Notes under the pieces: generated by a model | What the model was told of the DNA's origin: nothing | What the model saw: only the letters and a program-made list of their open reading frames with translations | Databases searched by the model: none | From: Heracleum sosnowskyi | Taxonomy: Eukaryota > Streptophyta > Magnoliopsida > Apiales > Apiaceae | NCBI GenBank assembly: GCA_030848705.1 | Contig: CM061239.1 | Location: 91,246,363-91,310,362 of the forward strand | Length of the DNA stretch: 64,000 bases | Direction of reading: 5' to 3' | In this document: piece after piece, positions 1-12,366 of the stretch | How positions within the stretch are numbered: position 1 is the stretch's first letter | Layout of the letters: the number at the start of each line of letters is the position of its first letter | Position numbers and translations under genes: made by a program

Positions 1-1761
1 ACCGACGATTGTAGGCAATTGAAAGATGAGATTGAGTTTCTGATACGAAGAGGAAAGCTCAGCAAGTTCATTAAGGATGGAAGCCAATGGAGCCAAAAGG
101 GGAACTATGAAATGAAGGATTATGACAGAAGGGACAACGATCAAGATCGGAATCCTAAGCCCCGAGGGCCAGTAATCAACATGATATTCGGAGGGCCAAC
201 TGCTGCTGGGTCCTCCCGAAACTCAAGAAAAGCTTATGCCCGAGAGGTAATGACTGTAGTTGGAGAAGCACCGAAGCGTGCCCGAACAAAAGTATCAATA
301 GGTTTTGATGATTCAGACCTAGAGGGAGTGAAGTTTCCCCACGATGATCCTTTAGTCATCGTTCCTGTGATAGGAAATTCTGAAACCAAGAGGGTTTTGG
401 TTGACAATGGAGCTTCGGTGGACATCTTGTTCCACGATGCCTTTATCAAGATGGGCTATACTGACTCTCAGTTGACACCCTCGAATATGCCCATATATGG
501 ATTCAATGGAGTGGAGTCAAAGGTGGAAGACACTATCCAACTCCCAATGACAATGGGGCAAGGGTCGAATACGTCTACTCAGATGTTGAACTTTATAGTT
601 ATAAAGGCAACTTCGACCTACAATGCAATCCTAGGAAGGACTGGTCTTCATGCGTTCAAGGCCGTTGCCTCATCTTATCATCTGAAAATCAAGTTCCCAA
701 CGAGGAATGGAATTGGTGAAGAACGGGGAGACCAAAAGATGGCTAGAAGCTATTATGTAGCCGCGTTAAGGCCTGATGGAATTGGGGGGCAGGTACTCCC
801 AATTGAAGACATGGACATCAACGACAATGAGGACCGAAGAGGGAAACCAGCTGAGGATTTAATCCCAATTCCCTTAGTCCCTGGAGAACCGGAGAAAGTG
901 ACTTATGTTGGAGCACTACTACCTGAGCCATTGAAAAGCAAGCTTATATCGTTTCTTCAGGAGAACAATGACGTTTTTGCTTGGACAGCGGCTGACATGC
1001 CAGGGATTGATCCCCAATTGATAACTCATAAGTTGAATGTGGATCCTGAAAGAAAGACGGTAAAACAAAAGAAGAGAAATTTTGCTCCAGAAAGGCAAGA
1101 GGCCATTAAGCAAGAAGTTGAAAAGCTTCTTGAGGCCGGGTTCATTGAAGAGATACAGTTCCCAGAATGGTTGGCTAATCCCGTGATGGTCAAAAAGGCC
1201 AATGGAAAATGGAGAATGTGTGTGGACTTCACTGACTTGAATGATGCATGTCCTAAGGATTGTTTTCCCTTACCAAGGATTGACGCATTAATAGATGCTA
1301 CAGCTGAACACGAGATGCTCAGCTTCATGGATGGCTTCAGTGGATACAATCAAATTAAGATGCACAAAGATGACGTCTCCAAGGTATCGTTCATCACTGA
1401 CTTTGGTGTTTTCTGTTATCTAGTCATGGCATTTGGACTTAAGAATGCAGGGGCAACCTACCAAAGATTGGTGAACAAAATTTTTGGACACCTAATTAGA
1501 AAAACCATGGAGGTCTACGTAGATGACATGTTAGTCAAAAGCCTTGATAAGGCCGATCACATTGAGCACCTCCGAGAGGCATTCGAAGTGTTGAGGCACC
1601 ATAAGATGATGTTGAATCCAGCCAAGTGTGCCTTTGGTGTAGGCTCGGGAAAGTTCTTAGGCCTGATGGTTTCCAAGAGAGGAATCGAGGCTAACCCCGA
1701 CAAAATCAAAGCAATTCTAGACATGGAACCACCAAGTCTGTCAAAGATGACCAGAAACTAA
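1..1761 (+). pseudogene. pol: Tat gag C-terminus, protease and reverse transcriptase (5' partial)
   Basis: The frame is open from base 1, so the true start lies upstream. Counting the leucine codon at 19 as residue 1, the first ~45 residues are the gag tail (LIRRGKLSKFI, then a charged linker). An aspartic protease follows, with its active site at D129-N-G-A. RT begins near residue 365 and contains the block MCVDFTDLNDACPKD, the segment SGYNQIKM, and the catalytic Y500-V-D-D503. The frame ends in TAA after the words MEPPSLSKM. Comparison with the downstream reading shows that about one base was lost near 1731-1737, in a short A run, shifting RT out of frame with RNase H. RT would copy the element RNA into cDNA in the cytoplasmic particle. 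Confidence 0.9.
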
Positions 1762-2687
1762 CGGGGAGAGTGGCTGCATTGGGAACATTTATCTCCAAGT
1801 CAGGAGAAAAGTGTTTATCTTTCTTCAAAGCACTTAAGAACGTGAAAAACTTTGAATGGACTACTGAAAGCCAAGAGGCCTTTGAGGCCCTGAAGAAATA
1901 TATGGCTGAAGCACCACTGTTGGCAAAGCCCAAGCCAGGGGAAATTCTCTATTTGTACTTGGCGGTTTCTAACACAGCCCTTGGAGCCGTTTTGGTAAAG
2001 GAAGAATTGAAGGTTCAGAAACCCATCTACTATGTGAGTAAGATTCTACATGGGGCAGAAATAAACTATTCAATGATTGAGAAGTTTGCCTTAGCCTTGA
2101 TAATGGCTTCAAGAAAGCTACGCCCCTACTTCCAGGCTCACAAGATAGAGGTCTTGACTGATCAACCTCTAAGAAACATCTTGCATAGCCCTCAAGTTAG
2201 TGGAAGATTGATCAAATGGGCCATTGAATTAGGAGAATTTGATATCAAGTATAAGCCTCGGACGACCATAAAGGCTCAAGCACTTGCTGACTTCATGGTT
2301 GAATGCACCATTGACAACCAAGAAGTCGGGGGGCAGGAAGTAATAGTGGAAGATAAGAAAGATGAAGAGATGGGTTTCAAAGAATATTGGGTGCTCTATT
2401 TTGATGGAGCATCAAAAACAAAATCAAGTGGAGCCGGTTTAGTGCTACAAAGTCCTGATGGATTCCTCATTGAGTATGCACTAAAACTTGACTTCCCAAC
2501 GACAAACAATGAGGCCGAGTATGAAGCTCTGATAGCTGGCTTAGGGCTGGCTGGAGCCTTGAGGGTCAAAACTCTGAAAGTATGTGGAGACTCGAGGTTA
2601 GTGGTTTCCCAAGTAAATGGGGAATTTGAGGCCAGAGATGAAGTCATGGCCAAGTACTTGAAACTTGTCAAGGTCATCATGACTTAG
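1762..2687 (+). pseudogene. pol: Tat dual RNase H region
   Basis: This continues the polyprotein in a shifted frame. The first half (about 1775-2310) is the ordinary gypsy RNase H, with WTTESQEAFEALK, the segment YYVSKILHG and the RTTIKAQALADF end. The second half (about 2385-2680) is a separate archaeal-type RNase H, with VLYFDGASKTKSSGAG, NNEAEYEAL and GDSRLVVSQVNGEF, which supply the expected Asp/Glu/Asp catalytic set. The reading stops at TAG 2685-2687. The same frame continues directly into the integrase, so this is an internal nonsense codon, probably from a glutamine codon CAG. A downstream methionine chosen as a start would have no functional meaning. Confidence 0.88.
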
Positions 2688-4094
2688 TTCGACGAATGCT
2701 ATGTAGAGCACATTCCAAGGGAAGAAAACGTAAAGGCTGATGCTTTGTCTAAATTTGCTTCTTCCGAAATTGAAAACTATGCAGGGAGTGTATACTTCCA
2801 AGTCCTGAGGACCCCAAGCATCAACGGAAAGTTGGTAGCACCCATTGATGTTGGCGGTTGTTGGATGGATCCCATCAAAGCTCATCTGGAAACCGGGTGG
2901 CTACCCAACGACACTTCAGAAGCACGAAAGATATATGTCAGACCACTAAGGTATGCCCTAATTGAGGGAATCTTATACAAGAAATCTTTCGTCATTCCTT
3001 ATCTGAAATGCTTGAGACCCCAAGAGGCAGAACTGGCCCTGAAGGAAGTACATGAAGGAATTTGTGGACAGCACTTGGGGGGCAGAGCCCTTGCCCATAA
3101 AGTCACTCGTCTAGGTTTCTATTGGCCGAGCATGCTTGCTGATGCTAAAAGCTACGTGAATAAATGTGAACGGTGCCAGAAACATGCACCAGTGGTTAGG
3201 CAACCACCAGAGATGATGACATCCATTAACTCACCTATCCCCTTTGCTATGTGGGGAATGGATATACTTGGGCCATTTCCCATGGCAAGTGCTCAAAGAA
3301 AGTTCTTGATAGTAGCAATCGACTACTTCACCAAGTGGATTGAGGCTAAACCTTTGGCCAAGATAACCACCAAGCAAGTCATGCATTTCTTCTGGGAGAA
3401 TGTGATATGCAGGTATGGAATTCCACGAGTCCTGGTAACGGACAATGGAACTCAATTCAACAATGATGAATTCAAGAAGTATTGTGATGAGAATGATATC
3501 AAGTTGCGCTTCACTTATGTTGCCCATCCACAAGCAAATGGGCAAGCTGAGGTTGCAAATCGAATAATCCTGGATGGACTGAAGAAAAGAGTTGAACGCT
3601 CCGGAAACACTTGGGTGGACGAATTTCTCTCTATACTATGGGCATATCGTACTACTTGTAAAGTCACCACCGGAGCTACCCCCTTCTTGTTGGCATATGG
3701 GGCAGAGGCAGTGGTTCCAGTGGAGATTACTCACACATCTCCAAGAGTTGAGGCTTATGAACCAGAAGCTAATGAAGAAGGCTTGAGGTTAGCTTTAGAT
3801 CTAATTGATGAAGTTAGAGATGAGGCAAATGCCAAGATAGTTGAACATCAGAAACGAGCATCTTTCTATTACAACCTAAGGGTTAAAGAAAGGTTCTTTC
3901 GTCAAGGAGACTTGGTTCTCAGAAAGATTGAAGCATCTAGGGTTGGACAAAAAGGCAAGTTAGCCCCAAATTGGGAAGGACCATATCGCGTCAAGAGCGT
4001 ATTTGGTCGAGGTTCCTACAAATTAGAAACCCTGAAAGGGATCGAAGTGCCAAGGACTTGGCATGCTGCGAACTTGAAAGTCTATTATGTTTAA
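2688..4094 (+). pseudogene. pol: Tat integrase
   Basis: Integrase inserts the cDNA into chromosomes. It starts with the linker EHIPREEN and KADALSKF. The zinc-binding HHCC domain lies near 3050-3190 (HEGICGQHLGG to CERCQKH). The DDE core has D in WGMDILGPF (about 3256), D in VTDNGTQFN (about 3440) and E in QANGQAEVANR (about 3550). The C-terminal part has RVKERFFRQGDLVLRK, then WEGPYRVKSVFGRGSYKLE, and ends ANLKVYYV before TAA at 4092. All catalytic residues are present. It is separated from RNase H only by the nonsense codon at 2685. There is no chromodomain, as expected for Tat. Confidence 0.9.
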
Positions 4095-4419
4095 GTCCTG
4101 ATTGGACTAACTATTAGGACAAGTATAAATAAGGTCGACGAAACCAATCCAAGTTTTTAAACTTGAGTATTATGTAAGGGTTGAACCCATTTTCAAATTA
4201 TTTATGAATGATATTTCTGAGTATTGTTGTGCTTTTCTGACAACTAATATCTATCAAGCATCGATAAATGCAAACTTGATTGAATCAAAAGATATCAAGT
4301 AAAGCTCACAAGAAAGACTTAAAATAACACAAGTCATAACTTAAAGTTGCATAAAAACTAGACTTCCAAGGAGAAAGTTTTAATAAAAGATAGATAAAGC
4401 CACGAAGGGCCAACAAAGT
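4095..4419. other. Spacer between Tat integrase and the antisense gene
   Basis: A/T-rich sequence with no coding signal on either strand. It separates the plus-strand pol stop from the minus-strand gene that ends at 4420, so it should hold the convergent 3' ends of both transcripts. No clear poly(A) signal was picked out. Confidence 0.5.
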
Positions 4420-4620
4420 CTACTCTAAGTCATTAGACAGATCCTTGTCAAGGCCAAGGACATCCCTATGAGGAACGTCTAAATCCTCAAAAAAGTCGTC
4501 AGCAGGCTCGGAGTCCACCATGGGCTGAGAATTATCACCAGGTTGTGAAGAGGCTAAAGTAGTAGTGACCTCAACGCCTGGAAAAACTGGCACATGATAC
4601 TTCTCCAAGATAACACCCTC
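4420..4620 (-). pseudogene. 3' end of Tat antisense accessory gene (last exon, distal part)
   Basis: Minus-strand frame ending DVLGLDKDLSNDLE and TAA at 4420-4422. It is the direct continuation of the minus-strand exon that stops at 31907. The two parts were separated when SIRE-1 inserted, and the 5-bp repeat ccctc lies on both sides. The part seen here is acidic and rich in Pro, Glu and Asp (PVFPGVEVTTTL; VPHRDVLG). It has no recognisable enzyme motif. See the entry at 31907-33583 for the rest. Confidence 0.72.
4616..4620. repeat. Target-site duplication of SIRE-1, left
   Basis: ccctc immediately before the TGTTAGGAAT start of the left LTR. The same five bases follow the right LTR at 31907-31911. 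Confidence 0.93.
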
Positions 4621-4694
4621 TGTTAGGAATATGTTGTTCTTGATGATAAACATAAAACACTTAGTAGAATTTGTGTAAAGTCATTTTGTAGCTG

Positions 4695-5037
4695 TCAACG
4701 AAATGGCATGCTTTGCAGCATTCCGTTGACAGGAAGCTCATCAACGAAATGAGTAATGTAGCAATTGCACTGTACAATACTTCACAGTTTGATATGCATT
4801 TTGTTTTATGTATTAGATAGGTTTTCTAAGTTATGTTGACTAAGTACTAGATAGGCAAAATAGGTTGGTTAATTGTAAATATCTTGTGCCTTGTAATTTT
4901 GCCTAAGTGAAGACATGTCAACGGAATGAAGATTACTCATCAACGGAATGAAGTTTACTCATCAACGAAATGGAGTTTACTCATCAACGAAATGGAGAAT
5001 AAAGCTATCAACGAAACACATCTCTCTGCTATCAACG
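4695..5037. repeat. TCAACGRAA motif array in SIRE-1 5' LTR
   Basis: Nine copies of TCAACG (or CGTTGA): 4695, 4724 (inverted), 4741, 4918, 4940, 4962, 4984, 5008 and 5032. The last six form a tandem array with 22-24 bp period, mostly followed by GAAATGRAG. The 3' LTR holds the same array with one copy mutated to TCAACA. Confidence 0.85.
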
Positions 5038-5325
5038 AATCATTATTGCTTTTCTGAACAGTTGACAAAGTGATAGTGACAGTTTACTGTACTGATCTAA
5101 AAGGTGATGTGGGAGTGTACTTTGCATTGGAAACCATTAAAATGGACATGGGGAATAAGGAAACATCCCAGTTTCCATTTGGGTTCTTGGGAGTGATCAT
5201 AATAAGCATGAAGACAAAAGCAAGGATCTCCAAGGACCACTGGATAAAGGGATGAAAAGCAAACTATTGGCGGTTACCTTTAGTGTACTCTAGTGTAGCC
5301 AAAAGTAGCTTTGTAAACTTGGGAA

Positions 5326-5332
5326 TATATAA
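5326..5332 (+). promoter_or_regulatory. Candidate TATA box of SIRE-1 5' LTR
   Basis: tatataa about 290 bp downstream of the motif array and upstream of the putative R region. It is conserved in the 3' LTR at 31590-31596. Confidence 0.5.
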
Positions 5333-5642
5333 CCAAGTGTAGCAGTTAAAATAAAGAGAGAGAAGAAAAACAAATAGATTGTATTAGCTATCTTTGAGAG
5401 CATTTTTCTTCTCTACATTCCTGTAACTGAGCAGCTGTGTACATTTTGTATCACAGATTATTTCCGCAATAAAAATCACTTCAGTTGGATCATCAAACAA
5501 TCCAACTGAAATTATTTATGTGCTTGTGATTTTTACTTTAAGTTCAGTTTTTATTTGCAAGTTGTTTTAAGTTTAAGAAATATCAAGAATTGTATTCAAC
5601 CCCCCCTTCTACAATTCTGTTAGGTCATTTGGGATTAACAAT

Positions 5643-5654
5643 TGGTATCAGAGC
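5643..5654 (+). other. SIRE-1 primer-binding site
   Basis: tggtatcagagc two bases after the 5' LTR. It is complementary to the 3' end of plant initiator tRNA-Met and marks where minus-strand cDNA synthesis starts. Confidence 0.93.
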
Positions 5655-5703
5655 AAGCTTCTAACATACAAGAAGTTTAAAGATCAAAACCAAAACAGTA
5701 ACC

Positions 5704-7421
5704 ATGGTGAAGAAGGATACAGGTGTAAAGATACCAGTTCTTGATAAGGACAATTACTTTCACTGGAAAGTAAAGATGCATTTACATCTCATGTCTATGG
5801 ATGAGAGATATGTAGACTGCATTGAGAAAGGTCCACACGTTCCCATGAAGTTTGCATCTAGAATTGGAGTGCCAGATGATGCTCCTGATGTGGAAATTCC
5901 AAAACTTGTCTCAGAATGGACTATTGAAGATCTTGCAGAAATCCATAAAGATAAGAGAACCATGAACATTCTGTTTAATGGTTTGGAGCAAGAGATGTTT
6001 GACAATGTTATCAACTGTACAACCTCCAAAGAAGTATGGGACACTGTTAGAACTCTCTGTGAAGGAACTGAGCAAGTTAGGGAAAATAAAATGCAGCTCC
6101 TTATACAACAATATGAGCATTTTCATTTTAAAACTGGTGAAACCCTAAATGACACGTTTAGTAGGTTTCAAAAGCTTTTGAATGGATTAAAGTTGTATGG
6201 GAGGATCTATCAAACCAAGGATTCAAACCTTAAATTTGTTAGAGCTCTTCCAAAAGAATGGAAGTCTATGACTGTTTCTCTCAGAAACACTCAAGAGTAC
6301 AAAGACTACACTCTTGAAAGGCTTTATGGAACCTTGAAGACATATGAGTTGGAAATGGAGCAAGATGAAGAAATTGAAAAGGTACAGAAGAAAGGTGGAT
6401 CTGTTGCATTGATTGCATCTGTGAACCAACTGGAAGATGACAATGAAGAAGCTGCAAAGGCCACAACTAGTCGAGCTAGTTGTAGGAGTGATGTTAGCAA
6501 TGGTAAAGGCAAGATGACAGAAGAAGAAGAATCAGAACCAGCCAACTTGGATGACTTAGATGAGATTGATGAACACATTGCTTTTCTGTCAAGAAAATTA
6601 TCTAAGTTCAAGTTCAAGAGAAACTCAGAAGCAAGGCCACCAAGAAGAGACTTTCAACCTAGCAAAACTAACTGGATTGAAAAGTCTAAGTCCAAATGTT
6701 TCAATTGTGGAATGCTTGGTCACTTTGCTGGAGACTGCAGAAAGCCCAAGGTTGAGAAGGGCAACAGGAAATTTGAGCCTGTTGATTATAAAAAGAGATA
6801 CTTTGAACTTCTCAAGCAAAAAGAAAAGGCTTTCATGTCTCAGGATTATGATTGGGCTGGTAATGGTGAAGATTCTGATGATGATGTTGAGTATGTCAAC
6901 TTGGCTCTTATGGCTGACAATCATGAGCAGGAAGCAAGCTCCTCAAGCAACCAGGTAACAATTACTAATCTTTCTGAGCTTTCTAAAGAGGAATGCGATA
7001 GTGCAGTAAATGAAATGTCTACTATATTATATAATTTGCGTGTTACTCTTAAATCACTTACCAAAGAGAATTCAAGAATAAAAGAGACTAATTTGCTCTT
7101 AAGTGATAGGAATGCAATGTTAGAAGCACAGCTCATTGAATTTGAGAAAATGAGGTGTGTTAGTAGGGATGCTAAGAAGGAACTTGAGAACGTGTTAAAA
7201 AGGGAAGAAATTCTTAAAACACAACTTGAAATAGAACATAGTGTGATTGCAAAATGGAAAGATGCCAGGAATGTTGCCACCAACATAATTAATGTTCAAG
7301 GTATGGAATCTTTCTGTGAACAATCATGGAAAAAGAACAAGGAGAAGCTAGGGTATGTTGGTGAAACCTTAGAATCAGAAACTGAGTCAACAAACAACAA
7401 TGATCATTTGTTGAAGGTTGA
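5704..7421 (+). pseudogene. gag: SIRE-1 gag, 5' part (split by nested insertion)
   Basis: Starts at the ATG in accATGgtg, 50 bases after the PBS. Gag forms the particle that packages the RNA. Residues 1-240 are the copia capsid-like domain (DNYFHWKVKMHLHLMS near the N-terminus, then KEVWDTV and FSRFQKLLNGLK). An acidic linker follows, then a CCHC zinc knuckle beginning at C332 (CFNCGMLGHFAGDC), then a coiled coil at about residues 440-520. The intact frame is cut at 7421 by a gypsy element. The few codons reading on to 7455 belong to that insert. The frame resumes at 21568 after the gttga duplication. Confidence 0.92.
7417..7421. repeat. Target-site duplication of nested Tekay-like element, left
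   Basis: gttga just before the insert boundary. The same five bases occur at 21563-21567 after the other boundary. Confidence 0.93.
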
Positions 7422-9174
7422 TGTAACAGCCCCAAATCCGGGGTCAGGGATTTAGGGTAGTCACGATCCATTTACTCCTTGCCTTATCTGTATTACTCAC
7501 ACCGTGCATAATTCACCTGCTCATGACCCCACAATATAAGTCTCACACACACACACAGGTTAGAGTCTCAGAAACGACACAATACAACAACTGCGGAATA
7601 AATAATCTTTATTACAATACCCAAATGTCTTTGAATCTGTCACTGATACAATTTCTAAGTAAGGTTACATTACCAACTTAGCCTTCTGATGCTCACAATC
7701 CTCTCATACCATTCATATCTATACATAAGTTGAATACCAAAAGCTGTAGCCTGATTCGATTGGTTCGTACTATTCTCGGGATCACTGCTAGAAACTGTTT
7801 GTGGAAACGCCTTGCGGGGTATGTGTCGTCCCATTGGCATCCTGCTTCGCTGCTATATAATATATATAAAACAATAGCAAGAGTGAGCGATAGCTCAGCA
7901 AGGTAATGAAAGTATGGCCTAATTCTGCCTTTAACTCAACCCAGAATAAAGCGGGTATAAGACAATAATTTGTCAAAATATCTCGATACTGAAATTATTT
8001 CCTTATCGGAAGATATTCCAAAAATAGTACCTTTATTGTAATTCAAATATCATTTCATAATATTTCTGCAACTCTTTTGCTATATTATGAACAAAGTTCT
8101 TGTATACAAGATGAGGTTTCAAAATAAACCAAATATAACCTTTCCAAAAATTATCTGCTATATAAGCAGAATATCAACATATAACTTAAAAGATGAAGTT
8201 ATAAGGAAAATTCAATATAAGCAACTCCCTTACCATAACTCATGTTATGTAGGGTATCCACAGAGTCATATGATATGCTTTAAGCGGATAAGAAACTAGT
8301 ATAATATATAAACGATGAAGTTACGAGGAAAATTAATATAATATTTCCGTAACCCAAACTCCACTTATGCATATATATCTTTAATCAGGTTTTATCAGAG
8401 TCATAACTCAAAAGTAAAAGATGGAGTTGCACAAATTTATTGTCACTTCATTTCCAAACACTTTTCAACTCCCTGCCAACATGGTTGGTTCTTCACCCCA
8501 ATACATGTTGCAGGAAATATCCAAATTGGATGATGAACTAATACTGGAGTTGCTACCGCGTCCGCTGTGCCTAACCTTACTATGATCAGTAGCAGGTCGC
8601 ACCGCTCAAATAGTTTTCTACATGTAGATGGAAGTATCACGACGGCCTGACATTGTCTACCGCCTTACTATGACCTCCCGGCCCATTTGGGGCAATATAA
8701 AAGTTGGATGGGCCCACGCAACTTGACCACTTACACCACTCCTAGTTCAGATGAAATCCATGACTCTGAAACGTAAAGATCGTCCTCCTTTCCCCAAGTG
8801 TAACACTTGTTGATACGACTCCACTAAGTAGTTATATCTAGGTTGGAAAGGAAGGTTCTCCAATATTTCCCAAGCTATGCTTGTTAATGGATATCGACTT
8901 GTTCCATGAATTTACCCCTCGATCATTGAGGTGGTAACACAACATTAGACTGGCAGCAATTAAATTGCTCCAAGAAAATATCTGTCCCTTGACAGTTTTT
9001 GAATTGAGAGTTTAAAAAGAGTAGTAGTCACTTAAATCAGGTTTCCCGTATTTTTGATAGTTGAGCGAGCATTTGAATCTTCTTAAAAGACGGATTTAAA
9101 TGGAAAACTTTGTTTTGGGAACCTCTTTTGATTTTAAAAATAATCAATGACATTGATTAAGTAAGTAAAGCTTA

Positions 9175-9715
9175 GATGAATATTCGGAATAATATTCCTT
9201 AAGTAAATACTGATTAAATGAATATTCGAAAATAATATTCATTAAGTAAATATAGATTAAATGAATATTCAAAGGTAATATTCATTAAATAAATAACTCT
9301 TAAATGAATATTCTAAAATAATATTCATTAAATAAATAAACCTCAAATGAATATTAGGAAATAATATTCATTAAATAAATAAGCCTCAAATGAATATTCA
9401 AAAGCAATATTCATTAAATAAATAATTAATCCTCAAATGAATATTCAAAACTAATATTCATTAAATAAATAAATAATCCTCGAATGAATATTCAAAACTA
9501 ATATTCATTAAATAAATAAATAATCCTCGAATGAATATTCGACATTAATATTCATTAAATAATCCCCAGATGAATATTCACAATAATATTCTTAAAGTCA
9601 ATAGTCCTCAAATGAATATACATAAATAATGTTCATTAAATACATAATTAACCCTCGAACAAGTAAGCCTCAAATGAATATACATAAATAATATTCATTA
9701 ATTAATAAATCTCAA
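9175..9715. repeat. Tandem array of ~43-bp imperfect palindromes in left LTR
   Basis: Twelve units, each holding ATGAATATTC, then about 5 variable bases, then AATATTCATTAA and an A/T-rich spacer of 10-25 bases. The two arms of each unit are inverted repeats, so each unit can form a hairpin. The edge units are the most diverged. The array is repeated at 18371-18911 in the other LTR. Confidence 0.9.
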
Positions 9716-11173
9716 ATAACAGTCACCCGATGTCTTTATCGGAAAAATAATCTTTAGCATATACAGAAATACAATCACTTCTGATCCTTAATGAAAATCA
9801 CACGCCCTTATCCTAGGGCATATATAAGAATACTGGCTTATAACTGATATCCCATATTTAACATATAAGCCAATTACCAAATCATTTTCAAATAATAACC
9901 TTCGAATGAGGTAATATTCAAATAACATTCCTCAAATCATTTCCAGGTAACTAATACTTTCTAGAAATATAATTAATGTTTAATAATAATATTCCTCAAG
10001 ATGAATAGTACTCTGCCGCTGGAATCCCTCCGGGTCTCCACGACTATCTATATAACACAAATATCGACTCCCGGTCTAGAGTCGAAACAATAAACCTGCT
10101 CTTATCTATAGAGCTACAAGGTACACCGGTTTATAACTACTTTATCTCAAAGCTCATATATAAACCAAAATCAAACTCTATTTTATACAATATATAACAT
10201 GTATCGCAAAACTGTATAACTCCACACATGGCAAAAGCAGTAATATATAATCAATACTTCAAAGTATAGATTTAGAAAACTTGCCTGATGCTCGAGAAGT
10301 GATAGGGGTTCGCGACGATGCCGGACAATCTAGACAAAGTCAAAGAAAACGCACGATTAATCCCCTGGATAATCCACTTGTACTAAATGCTTAAACACGT
10401 AAGCGAAACACAACCAAGGCATTACTAGCTCGTTATAGGCTCATACTAAGTCCATGTTATTCGTCCAATACTTATATCACAAGTTTGGTTCGAAATCCAT
10501 TCACCAATCCAAGTTATACTTAACCATTTACAACATCGGTTTCTAAGTCATGCTCTTAGGGATTTTCACTTGCGCGACCTCGGCTAAAACATTTTTATAA
10601 AATCGAAAAATAATCTTTTTAATACGAATCTTTTTCGTGAGCCTTCCTAACTGTCTCTAGTATTATTCCTCAAAATTTCACATTTTAATACGGCTCTGAA
10701 GTGGTCCAAATATAGCCTCAAAGTTGCTGGACAGAGATGAGTCATTCTTCCGAACGGCATTTACTAAAACTCACTTTTCTCCTAAACCGTAAATCGTATA
10801 GACATGATCTTTATACCAAAACAAACCTTAAAACAAGACCTACATGTTCATGGTCAGTTCTGTTCAAAAATATTACCAGACCAGTTCGTAATTCTTGCTC
10901 AAAACAGCCCTAAATCAAATGGGCATTACGACGGCTATAATCGTAACGTTTTCCTTTTTCAAAACACAACCAAATCAATACCAATTAATCCCAAACTCAC
11001 CATCCACCTTATACACCCTCCACTCAGTCAAATCCTCCATGAATAATCAAAACAAATTCATAACCCATCCTCCAAACTCAACCAACAATTCATATAATTA
11101 CTTAATCATGATCTTAACTTTACATAAACATCAAAACCACTTCAAACTCATATAAACAAAAAGGGGCAGGGGT

Positions 11174-11180
11174 TTTTATA
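11174..11180 (-). promoter_or_regulatory. Candidate TATA box, minus strand, left LTR
   Basis: On the minus strand the sequence reads ggtataaaaacccc. The same site is at 20370-20376 in the right LTR, which is the 5' LTR and would drive transcription of the element. Confidence 0.4.
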
Positions 11181-12366
11181 CCTTCCTTGGTGCTTCATAT
11201 ACACTAACAATGGTTTATAATCCTTCCTTGAGCTTTGAACAAACCTTATCAAGCTTAATCCTTAAGAAACAAAATCAAGAATCATGAAAAGTTACTATTC
11301 ATCATCACTTTGTAAACTCCATATAAAATCGAAAAACAAGAGTTTGGTTCTAAGATTTTTACCAGACCTTGTACTCTTCATAAGCTTTCTTTTGAGCTAT
11401 AGATCGCCACATTTAAATCTTCCTAGCTAGGGTTTTGAGTCCCATCTTTCCGCTGGACACAAACTGCACAGTTTGGGTTCTCCAACTTGGGGAAGGGATT
11501 TGACTAGGCTACACTCCTTTGTTGTCCATGAAATTTTGAACGAATGTTACCCATGGAGTGGAGAAGCTATGGTTAAAATTTGGTGATTTAAGGATGGATA
11601 GAAATGGAGTTATGGATTTTTCTTTCCTCCTTGCACAAGCTGAGCCGAAAATGGGGGGAAGAGTTCTTCCTCTCCTTTTTCTTTTTGTTTTGATAATTAG
11701 ATAAGGATGCTGATTTTTATGTCAAAAGTGGTGAGTCATCACCCTTGGTTGCTTCTCCTTCCGACACATGTCACACATGCACTGGCCCAGATAAAGTAGT
11801 TTTACTGGTTCGTTTCCTTTCACATGGATGATCCAAATGTTGCATTCCTCGAATTAATCTTGTTACATGTTACTTCCATGTCTATATTTAATCCGGTAGA
11901 TGTTGCCTTGTTCCTCTTGAAACGATTCAAAATATTTTCCAAAAAGAGCGAATAAAACTTTACGCGATTCTCGCAGTGAATAGTAACTATTCACTATTCA
12001 TTCCAACAATCGAATCCTTAAATCGACTTTAATAAAATAATAAAATTCCAAAATATTAAATCCTCAAATCCTCAATTTTAATATCTCATTTCTTGAATAT
12101 AATAATATATAATTCGCTCCCCCGTCGAATATTACACCAAAATAAAATTTGGAATTTCTGAATTCCGATCGTCTTTGCATTCACTTATTTACTCCGTAGA
12201 TCACTAATATGACTTCGGAATATCCATACTACGTCTCGTACATAGGTGGCATGAAAAACTTTGTTACTCCTCAAAATCACTATTCATTCACCAAATTCAC
12301 TATTCACTGATGCACTTAATCATAATAAGAAAAGTTTTAATTTTTCCAAAAATTCGGGTTATTACA

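Larger units (their letters stand above)
4621..5640 (+). repeat. SIRE-1 5' LTR
   Basis: Runs from TGTTAGGAATATG to GGGATTAACA, with TG...CA ends. It matches the 3' LTR at 30852-31906 but lacks 33 bp near 4653, between short tga repeats, and has a shorter C run near 5610. A TATA-like tatataa lies at 5326-5332. Nine TCAACG/CGTTGA motifs lie at 4695-5037. Confidence 0.94.
7422..12366 (-). repeat. Left LTR (3' LTR of the minus-strand element)
   Basis: On the plus strand it starts TGTAACAGCCCCAAATCC and ends GGGTTATTACA. In element orientation it starts TGTAATAACCCG and ends GGCTGTTACA. At 4,945 bp this is unusually long. It holds a palindromic array at 9175-9715. Short open frames (for example 8087-8299, 10804-11046) occur identically in the other LTR and show no protein similarity; I do not call genes. 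Confidence 0.93.

Noticed and set aside
5070..5255. 61-codon frame in the SIRE-1 LTRs (also 31334-31519)
   Set aside because: Identical because LTRs are identical. No protein motif, and it lies in the promoter region of the LTR.
5643..5654. tRNA gene fragments at the TGGTATCAGAGC sites
   Set aside because: These are primer-binding sites complementary to the tRNA 3' end; no cloverleaf surrounds them.
9175..9715. CRISPR-like regular repeats
   Set aside because: Units are A/T-rich imperfect palindromes with no unique spacers of constant length, they lie in a plant LTR and are duplicated in the other LTR.
8087..11155. Small open frames in the nested LTR (8087-8299, 10804-11046, 10895-11155) and their copies in the right LTR
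   Set aside because: They are duplicated only because the LTR is duplicated. They have no motifs, and their length is expected by chance in A/T-rich DNA.
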